This document shows, one piece after another, positions 1 to 9,535 of a stretch of 64,000 nt of DNA. Each line of letters starts with the position of its first letter. Position 1 is the stretch's first letter. The stretch spans positions 1,550,001 through 1,614,000 of the forward strand of contig JALJCQ010000016.1 in assembly GCA_023091665.1 (NCBI GenBank), in the 5' to 3' direction. Under the pieces are notes generated by a model. That model did not search any database and was not told where the DNA came from. It saw only the letters and a program-made list of their open reading frames with translations. The DNA is from Pythium myriotylum (Eukaryota > Oomycota > Peronosporomycetes > Pythiales > Pythiaceae). Both the position numbers and the translations under genes were made by a program.

Positions 1-995
1 AGCGTGTGGCCCATAACCCACTTGAACATCCAGAGCTCGCCAGCGTCTTCCCGACGACCACGTACCCTCCGATCCCTGAGCTGCCGTTCGACGACCGCGC
101 CAAGTACGCCGACCCGACGCTCAAGAACCTGTTAGCGAACGCGACAGTGCGCCACTTGGCGCCCAAGATTGGCACGGAGATCACGGGCGTGCAGCTGCAC
201 GAGCTCACGGACGCGCAGAAGGATGAGCTGGCACTATTGACGGCTCATCGAGGTGTGGTGTTTTTCCGGGATCAAGAGATCAATGTCGAGCAGCAGTTGG
301 AGCTGGGAAGATACTACGGCCCGCTGCACATCCACCAGAACCTGGGCCACCCACCGGAGAAGCCCGAGATCGTCGTCGTCGAGGCCTCAGTGGAGAAGAG
401 TCCGGCGATGATCGAACGCCAGCTCTACGATCCCATCAACCACTGGCATAGCGACGTGACCTATGAGCGGCAGCCTCCGTCTTACACGAGTTTCAAACTG
501 CTGACGACACCTCCCGAAGGCGGCGACACGATTTGGGCCTCGAGCTACGAGGCCTATGAGCGTCTCACACCTGCTTTCAAGAAATTTCTCGAAGGTCTCA
601 CGGCCATCCACAGCAGCAAAGAGCAGGCTGAGGATGCTGCGGCGCGCGGACTCACGATCCGTCGACCGTACGCCGAGTTCGAGCATCCAGTGATTCGCAC
701 ACACCCAGTGACCAAGCGCAAGGCACTCTTCGTGAACCAGGCCTTCACGACGCGCATCAAGCAGCTATCGCTGGCCGAGTCAGACGCCGTGCTCCGATTC
801 TTGTTGGCCCACCAGGCCCAGGGCCACGAGTTCCAGGTGCGCTATCGCTGGAAGAAGAACGCTGTGGCGATCTGGGATAACCGCATCACCACACACTTTG
901 GCACGTTCGACTACTTGCCGGGGAATCGACAAGCCGTGCGCGTAACGCCGCACGGCGAAGTGCCCTTCTACGAGCCCAACGCTGACGAGAAGTGA
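1..995 (+). CDS. TauD/TfdA-family Fe(II)/2-oxoglutarate dioxygenase, 5' partial
   Basis: The frame is open from the left edge to TGA at 993-995, and no ATG occurs before about position 408, so the start lies outside the window. The protein looks like a TauD/TfdA enzyme, which hydroxylates sulfonates or related small molecules using Fe(II), O2 and 2-oxoglutarate. The metal-binding HxD is visible (His codon 447-449, Asp codon 453-455). The distal His is in the TTHFGTFDY segment (codon 894-896), followed by the 2-oxoglutarate-binding Arg in RQAVRV. The order and spacing match the family. The N-terminal block HRGVVFFRDQ is also typical. No signal peptide can be assessed. The substrate is not inferable, but taurine/sulfonate-type is the family default. 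Confidence 0.85.
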   Translation, partial: RVAHNPLEHPELASVFPTTTYPPIPELPFDDRAKYADPTLKNLLANATVRHLAPKIGTEITGVQLHELTDAQKDELALLTAHRGVVFFRDQEINVEQQLELGRYYGPLHIHQNLGHPPEKPEIVVVEASVEKSPAMIERQLYDPINHWHSDVTYERQPPSYTSFKLLTTPPEGGDTIWASSYEAYERLTPAFKKFLEGLTAIHSSKEQAEDAAARGLTIRRPYAEFEHPVIRTHPVTKRKALFVNQAFTTRIKQLSLAESDAVLRFLLAHQAQGHEFQVRYRWKKNAVAIWDNRITTHFGTFDYLPGNRQAVRVTPHGEVPFYEPNADEK

Positions 996-1696
996 ACTGG
1001 AGGACAGAGAGTCCGCACACACGGTCTCTCTCTCTCTCTCTCTCTGCTCACACAGACCGCGCTATTCCCTGGGTTGAACGAAACTCAATTCGTTTTGAAT
1101 GAAGATGTATTGTTTGTTGGGTACGTGGTAAATCGTCAATCGACGCTTTTAACATCTAAGACCAATCATGCATTGAAGGAGATCGCAAAAGTGTAGTTTG
1201 ACTCAAGCAGAAAAGCTCGCGCTCGTCATTTTGCCATCACGAGCTGATGTCGAGAAACCATGCCACAGGGCGAGCAGCGATATGTGATCGCTAGGATTCT
1301 GGGCGCGTACGACCAATTTGAGCGACCCTCTGGTAGCGGCTTGCTTCGAAGCCCTTGGTTCGGTGGTGGAGTTCCAGTGTTTGTTTACCTCGCAACGCTG
1401 TGAGTAATTCCCAACTTTTGCAGAATCCTTGTGAGTTTGAAGACTTCTAATGACGACGCCGTATCGACTACTTGCCATCACACCGGCACGCCAGAACCAA
1501 GTTCAATGTATGTATCGGCTTGATCGTGATCATCCCCATAATCCAGTCAAGAGGGTCAATGGGCAAAAGAGAATCATACGGATCGCTGTGTAGGCGCGCA
1601 ATCCGACAAGTCGGATTACGTTTTAGTTTGCCGGCGCTTTCAAAGCACCGGCAAACAACTCACTCCTGATCTCACGGGGCAGCGGACACAATAGTC
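996..1696. other. Intergenic region with a (TC)n tract
   Basis: A (TC)n run occupies 1025-1045. From about 1440 onward the sequence resembles the region upstream of the second START/FYVE-like gene (about 3650-3944), so it belongs to the duplicated unit. No other gene was seen. Confidence 0.7.
1025..1045. repeat. (TC)n microsatellite
   Basis: Uninterrupted TC dinucleotides of 21 nt just 3' of the dioxygenase stop codon. Confidence 0.95.
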
Positions 1697-3112
1697 ATGT
1701 GGGACTCTCATCTCCCAACGCGACTCCCTCTCGACCTCACACCCCCACAAATGAGCGAATACGCCCAGATTGCTGCCACGCTACTACGACAGACTCTAAA
1801 ACTCTACGCCCAACACCTCGAGCTGCCTTGTGACGCTCATGCCGGCGCTGGCCCTCAGTGGAAGCTGTTCAAGCGGCGTGGGGACACGCACGTATTTGAG
1901 TCGCGCAACAAGCACCATGTATCAGCGTTTCACGAGTCCAATTCGTTGCGCTCGAAGAGTGCGATCGCGCGATCGGCGGAATGGATTCCTCAGGCCAAAA
2001 TGTGTTGTGTTGGCACGCTCGAAGGATCACTAGAGGATGCGATGTACGGTATGGTGGCACCAACCGTACCATCGATGCTCGCACGGTCGACCATGATTCG
2101 GGACGAGTTCATTACGCATCGAACGCTTGCTGACATTGTTCTGCCAACCGACGACGAGCCATTCTCGTACCTCGGGCTCAAGTGGTCGGCCCGGGCTCCG
2201 AATCTCGCGTCGGTCGTCAAAGCGAGGGATCTCACCTATATCGACGCGTCAGGTTTCGATTTCTTCGAGAACAAAGGGCACAAAGAGCGTGTCGGGTTCA
2301 TTCTCTCCCATTCAGTTGACGTGGTTGATTTCCCGCCGTTGTCAGGGTACAAGCGATGCCGCATATCTCTGTGCATCTTGTATCGCCAGGCAGCGAGTGA
2401 TATCGTCGATTTCTTTTCAACCGTCGCCGCTGATGGTTCAGGCGAGCTGCCGAAGAAGCTCACGGCCAAATATGCAGCAGACGCATTAATCTCAGTCCAC
2501 AAGGCTGTTGAGTCGGCTATGAAGAAAAAACTTGTGTGGATGCAAACGCAGCGTCTTCGTGCATGCTTCCAAGCTTCGCAAATTCCACCGTCGTGGAATA
2601 AAAGTGTCCGACGACGCAGCTCACCGACTGAATGTTCGCAATGCACACGACACTCTTCTCTGCTTCGAGCTCTCTCCGCATGTGAGATCTGTCGAGCGTC
2701 CGTTTGCCTTCAATGCCTTACAAATGTCCGGTTGGTCCAAGACCTAGAGTACAAGCCTGTTTTGGCCTGCAAAGGCTGTGTGATGACGGCACTCAAGATG
2801 GACAACGCTGTGGAGCTGGCCGTGAATGATTTTGTTCGGCCGTTCGATTCAGTTCGGGATTCAAGGCAGAGTGACTCTGATCAGAAACTGAGGCACGACT
2901 CGTCCGTAACGCTCGAGGACTTCTGTGACGAGCAGACCTTTGTTGCTGGGACAGTGCCAAGTACGATCGACCTTCGGCCCAGATCATCCCAACAAGATCG
3001 ACTCAAACTGTGGATGCAAATTTATGCATTGCGTATCCAAGCCGAAGAAACCTACCGCTTTACAACACAACAGTCGTTGGTACTTCAACGAAGCCAACAC
3101 AAGGGAGACTAG
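1697..3112 (+). CDS. START-like domain protein with C-terminal FYVE-like zinc finger, copy 1
   Basis: 471 aa, single exon. ATG 1697 is the first in-frame ATG and aligns with an ATG in the downstream paralogue. Residues about 50-260 look like the START-like lipid-binding fold common in oomycete proteins. Residues about 313-361 carry four CxxC pairs (CSQC, CEIC, CLQC, CKGC) spaced as in a cross-braced FYVE finger. The classical RKHHCR phosphoinositide-binding motif is absent, so PI3P binding is doubtful. START+FYVE-like proteins form a large family in oomycetes (established knowledge); the ligand and cellular role are unknown. It is the first of a tandem pair with the gene at 3945. The call rests on cysteine spacing and overall resemblance; the START assignment is weaker than the zinc finger. 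Confidence 0.75.
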   Translation: MWDSHLPTRLPLDLTPPQMSEYAQIAATLLRQTLKLYAQHLELPCDAHAGAGPQWKLFKRRGDTHVFESRNKHHVSAFHESNSLRSKSAIARSAEWIPQAKMCCVGTLEGSLEDAMYGMVAPTVPSMLARSTMIRDEFITHRTLADIVLPTDDEPFSYLGLKWSARAPNLASVVKARDLTYIDASGFDFFENKGHKERVGFILSHSVDVVDFPPLSGYKRCRISLCILYRQAASDIVDFFSTVAADGSGELPKKLTAKYAADALISVHKAVESAMKKKLVWMQTQRLRACFQASQIPPSWNKSVRRRSSPTECSQCTRHSSLLRALSACEICRASVCLQCLTNVRLVQDLEYKPVLACKGCVMTALKMDNAVELAVNDFVRPFDSVRDSRQSDSDQKLRHDSSVTLEDFCDEQTFVAGTVPSTIDLRPRSSQQDRLKLWMQIYALRIQAEETYRFTTQQSLVLQRSQHKGD

Positions 3113-3944
3113 GGCGACAGCCGTCAAAACCACCACTATGAAGGAGGCAGGATGCAGCTTGTCGGGCTTGTTATCTTTGTTACGTTCCAATTATTTTTCG
3201 AACTACTGTGCTCCGCGTTGTGGAATTTGCTCAAGAGCAGGCTTCATTGGTCTCATCAGCTTCCGGAGAGTTCGGGGGTCGCAGACTATTGTTGCCCATA
3301 TCTCAGATCTACGATTCCAATGCAGGGTTTTTTGGAATGCGACCCACACGAGTCTCTCGTGCGGATCAAGAGAGCTTCAGTATTCCTCCTTGGCGCTGAA
3401 CTATTATCTGATCTGTGGCTTCGGTCTTTCCCGAGAGAAGCCAACATGGACCCATCTCCGACTGCCATGTCGCACTGGCGAGAAGAAGGTCTCTGATCGC
3501 TGATCTGAGTGCAGACGATCAAGTTCAGTGACGCGCTGATGGCAGTTCCTTGATCCTGGTTCCCATTTGACGCCTTCCTTCGTTCGGTGGGAAGGTGCCG
3601 CAGCTTTTCCATGGGTACTCGCTCTCTATTTTCGCTTCATTGTTGTGAGTTTGTTGGATTCTGATGGCAGTGATGGATCCGCTGTGCACTGTATACTTAT
3701 CGTTTGCATCGGCGAAGTTCAACGTATGTATTGTTGAAGCCTCCGCTACCTTCTGCTCAAAGTGCAGTCTACGGGAAACGGGAAGCATAGGCCGAATAAG
3801 CTATCATATGGATCTCTCGCGTGCCGTGTTGACGCGCAATCCGAGAAATCGGATTGTGTCTCAGTTTGCGTTAACCAACTGGCCTCTCCAGAGAACCGGC
3901 AAACAGCTCACTCCTGATCTCGCGAGGCGGTGGACACGATGGTG
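3113..3944. other. Intergenic spacer of the START/FYVE-like tandem duplication
   Basis: The beginning (about 3113-3280) resembles the sequence after the second copy (5358-5500), and the end (about 3650-3944) resembles the sequence before the first copy. The spacer is therefore the junction of a tandem duplication of about 2.25 kb. Short ORFs here are not conserved between the two copies and are not called. Confidence 0.7.
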
Positions 3945-5357
3945 ATGCGAACCTTTAATCTCCCGACGCGACTCCCTCTCGACCTCACACCGCCACAAAT
4001 GAGCGAATACGCCCAGATTGCTGCCACGCTACTACGACAGACACTTCAGCTCTACTCAAAACACCTCGAGCTGCCTTCTAACGCACGTGCCAGTGTTGGC
4101 CCTCACTGGAAGCTGTTCAAGCGGCGTGGGGGCACGCAGGTATTTGAGTCGCGCAACAAGCACCATGTATCAGCGTTTCACGAGTCCAATTCGTTGCGCT
4201 CGAAGAGTGCGATCGCGCGATCGGCGGAATGGATTCCTCAGTCCAAAATGTGCTGCGTTGGCACGCTTGAAGGATCACTAGAAGAAGCGATGTACGGTAT
4301 GGCTGCGCCGACCGAGGTGTCGATGCTCGCCCGATCGATCATGATTCGGGACGAGTTCATTACGCATCGAACGCTTGCTGACATTGTTCTGCCAACCGAC
4401 GACGAGCCATTCTCGTACCTCGGGCTCAAGTGGTCGGCTCGGGCTCCGAGTCTCGCGTCGTTCGTCAGAGCGAGGGATCTCACTTATGTAGATGCATCAG
4501 GTTTCGATGTCGTCGTAAACAAGGGGCGCGAAGAGCGTGTCGGGTTCATTCTCTCCCACTCAGTCGATATGGTTGATTTCCCGCCGTTGTCAGGGTACAA
4601 GCGATGCCGCATGTCACTGTGCATCTTGTATCGCCAGACTGCAAGTGACATCGTAGATTTCTTCTCCACCATCACGACGGACGCTTCGCGCGAGCTACCA
4701 AAGAAACTCACGGCGAAATTCACAGCTGATGTCTTGATCTCAATGCACAAGGCTATTGAGTCGGCAATGAAGAAGAAACTTGTGTGGATGCAAACGCAAC
4801 GTCTTCATCCCGATGCGCGGGCCTCGCAATATTTTCCGTCGTGGAATGGGAATGCCCGACGCAGCTCATCGACCGAGTGCTCGCAGTGCACTCGGCACTC
4901 TTCTCTACTTCGAGCTCTCTCCGCATGTGAGATCTGTCAAACCCACGTGTGCAGTCGATGTCTAATGAATATTCGTTTGGTCCAAGACCGGGTGTACAAG
5001 CCTGTTCTGGCCTGCAAGGGCTGTGTGATGGCAGCACTTAAGATGGACAACGCTGTGGAGCTGGCCGTGAATGATTTTGTTCGGCCTTTCGATTCAGTTC
5101 GGGACTCGAGGCCGAGTGGCTTCAACCGAAAACTCTCGCACGACTCGTTCGTAACGCTCGAGGAGCTCAGGGACGAAGAGTTCTTTGTCGCTGAGACAGT
5201 GCCAAGCACGATCGGCCTTCAGTTCAGATCACGCCAACAAGATCGACTCGAAATGAGGATGCAAATCTATGCGCTGCGAGTCCAAGCCGAGGAAACCTAC
5301 CGCCTTACAACACAACACTTGCTGGCACTTCAACGAAGCCAACACAAGAGAGACTAG
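3945..5357 (+). CDS. START-like domain protein with C-terminal FYVE-like zinc finger, copy 2
   Basis: 470 aa, single exon, collinear with the gene at 1697. In-frame ATGs occur at 3939 and 3945. ATG 3945 is chosen because it aligns with the start of copy 1, both leading into LPTRLPLDLTPPQMSEYAQI. All eight zinc-ligand cysteines are kept (CSQC, CEIC, CSRC, CKGC), and again there is no RKHHCR motif. Differences from copy 1 cluster in the linker after the finger and in parts of the START-like region. The two are recent tandem paralogues and probably share a fold and ligand class; the function is unknown. Confidence 0.75.
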   Translation: MRTFNLPTRLPLDLTPPQMSEYAQIAATLLRQTLQLYSKHLELPSNARASVGPHWKLFKRRGGTQVFESRNKHHVSAFHESNSLRSKSAIARSAEWIPQSKMCCVGTLEGSLEEAMYGMAAPTEVSMLARSIMIRDEFITHRTLADIVLPTDDEPFSYLGLKWSARAPSLASFVRARDLTYVDASGFDVVVNKGREERVGFILSHSVDMVDFPPLSGYKRCRMSLCILYRQTASDIVDFFSTITTDASRELPKKLTAKFTADVLISMHKAIESAMKKKLVWMQTQRLHPDARASQYFPSWNGNARRSSSTECSQCTRHSSLLRALSACEICQTHVCSRCLMNIRLVQDRVYKPVLACKGCVMAALKMDNAVELAVNDFVRPFDSVRDSRPSGFNRKLSHDSFVTLEELRDEEFFVAETVPSTIGLQFRSRQQDRLEMRMQIYALRVQAEETYRLTTQHLLALQRSQHKRD

Positions 5358-6293
5358 GGAGGCAGCCAACAAACAACCAGTGTGAAGGAGGTCGGAAGCT
5401 GCATGTGGATCTTGTTCTTTTTGTTGTGAACGGATAATTTTTTCGAACTACTGTACTCAGCATTGTGGTGTTTGCCCATGAGCGAGCCTCCTCAGCTTGG
5501 GGGGGATCGCGTTTGCCATTGCTTTGGTGTTAGAGTTCAGATGTCGCCAGATCTCCGTGTCAACTTCAACTCCGATCGTGCACAACCACCGACTGCACGT
5601 GATAAACAAACTCCGTTGGGAGTTTTGGGACGGCTCGTTCACCGTGACCTTTTGAACATGTGTGTATGCGTCAGTGAGGATCCTTCGCACCTAAGCTGAA
5701 CCGACAGTTGTGGGTTCATTCTGGTCTTTCTTTGGAGGAGATGCCACCAATGAAAGCTGACCCAAGGACCCATCTACATGAGGGCAAAGCCCACTCTTCG
5801 GAGATGTGACCCTTCCGAAAAAATCTTTATCACTCCAATGCTGATGAGTGCAAAATTCCAGCGACGTCCCAGTGGTGACTTGTTGCCTTTTTTCATCAAA
5901 CGGATGGAGGGGTGGAAAGTTGGATGGATTGATGGAGATAGAGATAGTTGTTGGCCCTCTTCTCTGAAATTGTTGTTTTTACTTGAGTAGCCTTGTTCCC
6001 ACGTTGTTTATAAATTCATCGTTGTTTTTGAAATGACCCAGCAATTGACGGTATCAATACTGTACACTGCGTTGAAATCACGCTCGTCGACATTTATGTC
6101 GCCTGCAGTTTGAGGCGGGGGGCTCAAGCTTGACGGGACCTGGCTATTCATGTTGAGGCGGGGCCGCCAAACGTGAGGCAGGGCTCCTTCAACAAGACGT
6201 CCGTTGGGGCCAGAAGGGATCCAAGCCCTTGCTGTACTTTCAACGCAGCCGGCCAACCGCTCTGGAAACCAGTGAAACGCCAAAAAAATGACC

Positions 6294-6365
<72 letters not shown>

Positions 6366-7012
6366 CGAGCCAGGGGTTTCGACTCGTGCATTGTCCAACG
6401 AGCACCCCTGTGATCAATCCCATTGCTTTCCAGCCGAGAGAGATTTGAATCAGACCAAACCTGTGGAGGCGGGGTGACAGCACAAATCTCAACTTTTTGC
6501 GCGCAGTTGAGCGCGAGAAGCTGCACAATCCGAAATGGCTGCGGCTTCTTTTTTGTACCTTTCGAATCTCCAACTGGATGGTCTCACTTTGGGGGATTTG
6601 TTCAGTGAACACGCGCTGCTGACTGATTAGTTTTGCAATCAAGACTCATCTTGAATTTTCACTTGAACAGGCTATAGGTTCATTCAATCTACTTGTCTTC
6701 ATATCACTATGCCATATACTAAACTCCATATTATCCTAAAATATCTTATACTATTTGACAGTGACATGCGCTATCTCAGTTTTTGATTTATTTAGTCTGA
6801 GTTTGAACCCAGGAATCTTCCGGCCATGGAATCCACGGACGGGACGGTGCATTTTTAAACTGAACACAAAAACGTTCCTCACGAAAGCGAACTTCGTCCA
6901 AAGCTTCGGACGCAACCAGTTGGGTATTCACCACCTTCTCGTCAAGCCACTCCACTCACCCAATCCAGCGAGTCCTGCGTGGCAGCATAATACCGGAGAC
7001 CGTGCAGAAACC
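5358..7012. other. Intergenic region with a (GA)n tract
   Basis: 1.65 kb upstream of the first MLO-like gene. It holds a (GA)n tract at 6296-6362 and otherwise AT-richer sequence without a convincing ORF. ORFs that cross the GA tract are repeat artefacts. The open frame upstream of ATG 7013 has no in-frame ATG shared with paralogues and is treated as 5' UTR/promoter. Confidence 0.6.
6296..6362. repeat. (AG)n microsatellite
   Basis: About 33 perfect AG units, the longest simple repeat in the window. Confidence 0.97.
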
Positions 7013-9025
7013 ATGGCTGGCGGCAAGAGCGGCTCGGTCTTTCGCGTCGGCGACAATGTCACGCTTCCTCGCGTGCTCACCATGGTCTCGATCCTCGTGA
7101 TCGTCATCATGATCTTCGAGCGATACCTCCACAAGCTCGAGCACCATTTGCACAAGTACCCCAAGTACCACGAGATGATGACCAAGGTCTTTGGTGAACT
7201 CATGATCCTAGGGCTCATCGGTCTGGGCATCAAGATCTTGAAAGAGCTCACGAGCCTCGACTGGTACAGCGATTCGATGATCGCGTTCCAGGCTGCCGAT
7301 ATCACTATTTTCCTCGTGGCCATCGCGTTGATTCTCCAGGCGACCATCGTGTTTCTGCGCATGCGGAGAAAGAACATCCAGGTCGACAAGGCCGAGCTCA
7401 TCTCGACGCAGCACGTCATCGACCTCATGGCGCGCACGCCGTTGCCCAAGTGGTACCACCGCCTTTCTTCCGTCTTTGCGTACATGCGCACCCAGGACCG
7501 CAGGAAGATTACCAAAGCCGATCTCCCGGAGGTCGCGCAGATGCGGATAATTCGCCACTACTTCCTCAAGACGTACGGTCTTCCCGAGCTTTTCCCGTTC
7601 TCCAAGTACCTACGCCAGGCGCAGGACCACCAGATCTCGCATATGATCGAAGTCGAGATCTCGACGTGGATCATGTTGCTGCTCATCGCGTGGTGGCTCG
7701 ACGGCACGGCCGAACTCATCCATAAACACTGGACCGAGAGCTACTCGATCGTCGTGGCCTTTCTCGCATTCTCGTGGCTCTCGGTCTTGCTCCACGGTGC
7801 GATCACGTCCTACTTTTCATGGGCGATCGACCAGGTACTCGGCGCTGCAGTCAACTCGGACAATCGTGGTACGATATCGCTGCGAAGTCGCTACGCGTGT
7901 CTCGACGAGATTGCGGCCGACGAAAAGGAGACGATGCATCGCGAGCTCGCAGCCGACGCGATCTCTGTGATGGAGAGCGTGCGAGGACGCGAACGAACCA
8001 AGCGCAACAAGCACAAGCGCAAGCACCGCACCCACGACACTGGCCTTCAGCTGGTCGCGACGATGTTCCGCAGCATGTCCAAGGAACCCAAGAGCGACAT
8101 TTTCATCGACGATTCAAAGCAGGAGGAAGGTGCCAAGGCGTGCACTCCAAATGGAACAACTGTCCCCACGACTCCGACTCGAGGACCTCGCATCCACTTG
8201 CGCTGGTTCTCGCGTAAGGCCTGGCACTTTATCATCATGTCAACGCTCATGCTCAACGCGTTCTACGTCGCGCTCTACTGCCAGTGCATCATCTACCAGA
8301 TGCGACCGATCTACCGCGAGTTCGGCTGGGCTGTCATCTGCGTCATCCCGGTGCCGCTGATCCTCAACATGCTGGTCTTCCAGCCGCGTATTCTCCGCAA
8401 CTTTATCCTCGTGTCCTCGGTTCTCCGCGTCAACGACACGGCGCTCGGTGATGTCATCGACCACTTTACTGAGACCGTGCAGCTTCGTGCAAATTTTGTG
8501 CGGATCGTCCACGCGTACTTGGAATCATCCAACCAGACTGTCGCCGACATTCAGAGCGAATTCGAGAGCCGCGACGAGACCAAGAGCGGGTTCCTCGAGG
8601 CCGAAGAAGTGCGACACGTGTTGAAGCGATTCGGATTCAAGCTGTCGTACTTCAAGTTCAACAGCGTCGCCAAGCTGCTCTTCGATCTCGATGGGATCAA
8701 CATTGAGTATGCCCAGGTGCTGAGGTTACTGGAGCTCGCACGCACTGGTGAGGTGCGCGAATTCGCCAACAACTCGATGCTTTACAGTGGCGACACCTCG
8801 CGGGACCTGCCGTTCGTGTTCACGTTCATGAGCAATAACACCATCGAGTTCAACAACCAGGACGAGTCCACCACAAGGAGCCGCGCTCCGCTGCTGCGAG
8901 CCAAGTCCAGCGCCGCGGCCTCGCTGTACCGCATCGACTGGGAAGAACCTGAAGAGGACGCGGAGGACTCACCCCGAACCAACCCGCCGTCGCCTGATGT
9001 CGGCAACTACGTGCGTTTCAACTAA
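7013..9025 (+). CDS. MLO-like multi-pass membrane protein with EF-hand-like tail (copy 1)
   Basis: 670 aa, single exon. ATG 7013 (MAGGKSGSVFRVGDN) is chosen because all four paralogues begin with MAGxxSxSxFRVGDN; an open frame continues upstream but without ATG. TM1 is about residues 18-36 and is followed by FERYLHKLEHHLHKYPKY and the helix ending KVFGELMILGLIGLGIKI. This pattern matches the plant MLO signature (IER-LHxL...KxELMLLGFISLL). Further hydrophobic segments include QAADITIFLVAIALILQ and the conserved WFSRKAWHF...LMLNAFYVALYCQ block, like the MLO WFNRP...QNAF region. A canonical EF-hand loop (D521 to E532, DETKSGFLEAEE) lies in the cytosolic tail, where plant MLO proteins carry a calmodulin-binding site. 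Plant MLO proteins act in Ca2+ signalling and conductance; a similar role here is inference. Confidence 0.72.
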   Translation: MAGGKSGSVFRVGDNVTLPRVLTMVSILVIVIMIFERYLHKLEHHLHKYPKYHEMMTKVFGELMILGLIGLGIKILKELTSLDWYSDSMIAFQAADITIFLVAIALILQATIVFLRMRRKNIQVDKAELISTQHVIDLMARTPLPKWYHRLSSVFAYMRTQDRRKITKADLPEVAQMRIIRHYFLKTYGLPELFPFSKYLRQAQDHQISHMIEVEISTWIMLLLIAWWLDGTAELIHKHWTESYSIVVAFLAFSWLSVLLHGAITSYFSWAIDQVLGAAVNSDNRGTISLRSRYACLDEIAADEKETMHRELAADAISVMESVRGRERTKRNKHKRKHRTHDTGLQLVATMFRSMSKEPKSDIFIDDSKQEEGAKACTPNGTTVPTTPTRGPRIHLRWFSRKAWHFIIMSTLMLNAFYVALYCQCIIYQMRPIYREFGWAVICVIPVPLILNMLVFQPRILRNFILVSSVLRVNDTALGDVIDHFTETVQLRANFVRIVHAYLESSNQTVADIQSEFESRDETKSGFLEAEEVRHVLKRFGFKLSYFKFNSVAKLLFDLDGINIEYAQVLRLLELARTGEVREFANNSMLYSGDTSRDLPFVFTFMSNNTIEFNNQDESTTRSRAPLLRAKSSAAASLYRIDWEEPEEDAEDSPRTNPPSPDVGNYVRFN

Positions 9026-9535
9026 AGCGATGTTGACGCGTAGTAGTAATTTCCTATTGCCTTAGAAGTGTCATTAAAACTACCCGTCCAAAATGAATAG
9101 ACTCGACTGTCCTCGTCATCCGAAACGACAGTAATCTGAAAAGATATCCGTTGTCTCAGCTTTAAGGATCGCTTCTTTCTCTTCGCATGACCCACGAAAA
9201 CATCGTCAAGCCCTGGATCAGCTACCGAGTTAATCGCGTGTTCAACGAACCCGTCAGGCACAAAAAAATTTATCGTAGTGTGCAAAGCTTGAGGAAACAG
9301 TTGATGCCGTATCAAATTTAGGGGCTGCGATCAAGGCACATGTCTCAGGACGAATCGTTGTGTTTGCTTAGCCCGATGCGTTGCAAGTCGCGATTGCGGT
9401 TGCGACAGCCGTCATGGCGTCGTGCAAGTAAACCTCGAGTGGAACCATTAGTTTGTAGCGTCTCCTGCCCTCTTCTCTCCCCGTTCCTTTTCCCCTATCT
9501 CACGGACATCTCATTCGCCAATCTTCCGAGTTGCG
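9026..9535. other. Intergenic/promoter region of MLO-like copy 2
   Basis: 510 bp with no ORF supported. It contains the initiator listed separately just before the downstream ATG. Confidence 0.6.
9511..9527 (+). promoter_or_regulatory. Oomycete Inr/FPR-like core promoter
   Basis: TCATTCGCCAATCTTCC fits the oomycete initiator (YTCATTYY) plus flanking promoter region (CAWTTT-like). It lies 8 nt before ATG 9536, implying a very short 5' UTR. Confidence 0.5.

Larger units (their letters stand above)
1440..5560. repeat. Tandem duplication (two units of about 2.25 kb) with the START/FYVE-like genes
   Basis: The start codons of the two genes are 2248 bp apart. Similarity covers the coding sequence, part of the upstream region (AAGTTCAAYGTATGTAT at about 1500 and 3716; CACTCCTGATCTC before each gene) and the downstream region (TTTTTCGAACTACTGT after each stop). 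The boundaries given are estimates. Confidence 0.65.

Noticed and set aside
6008..6642. Ser-Leu repeat ORFs across the GA tract
   Set aside because: They arise from translation of the (AG)n microsatellite.
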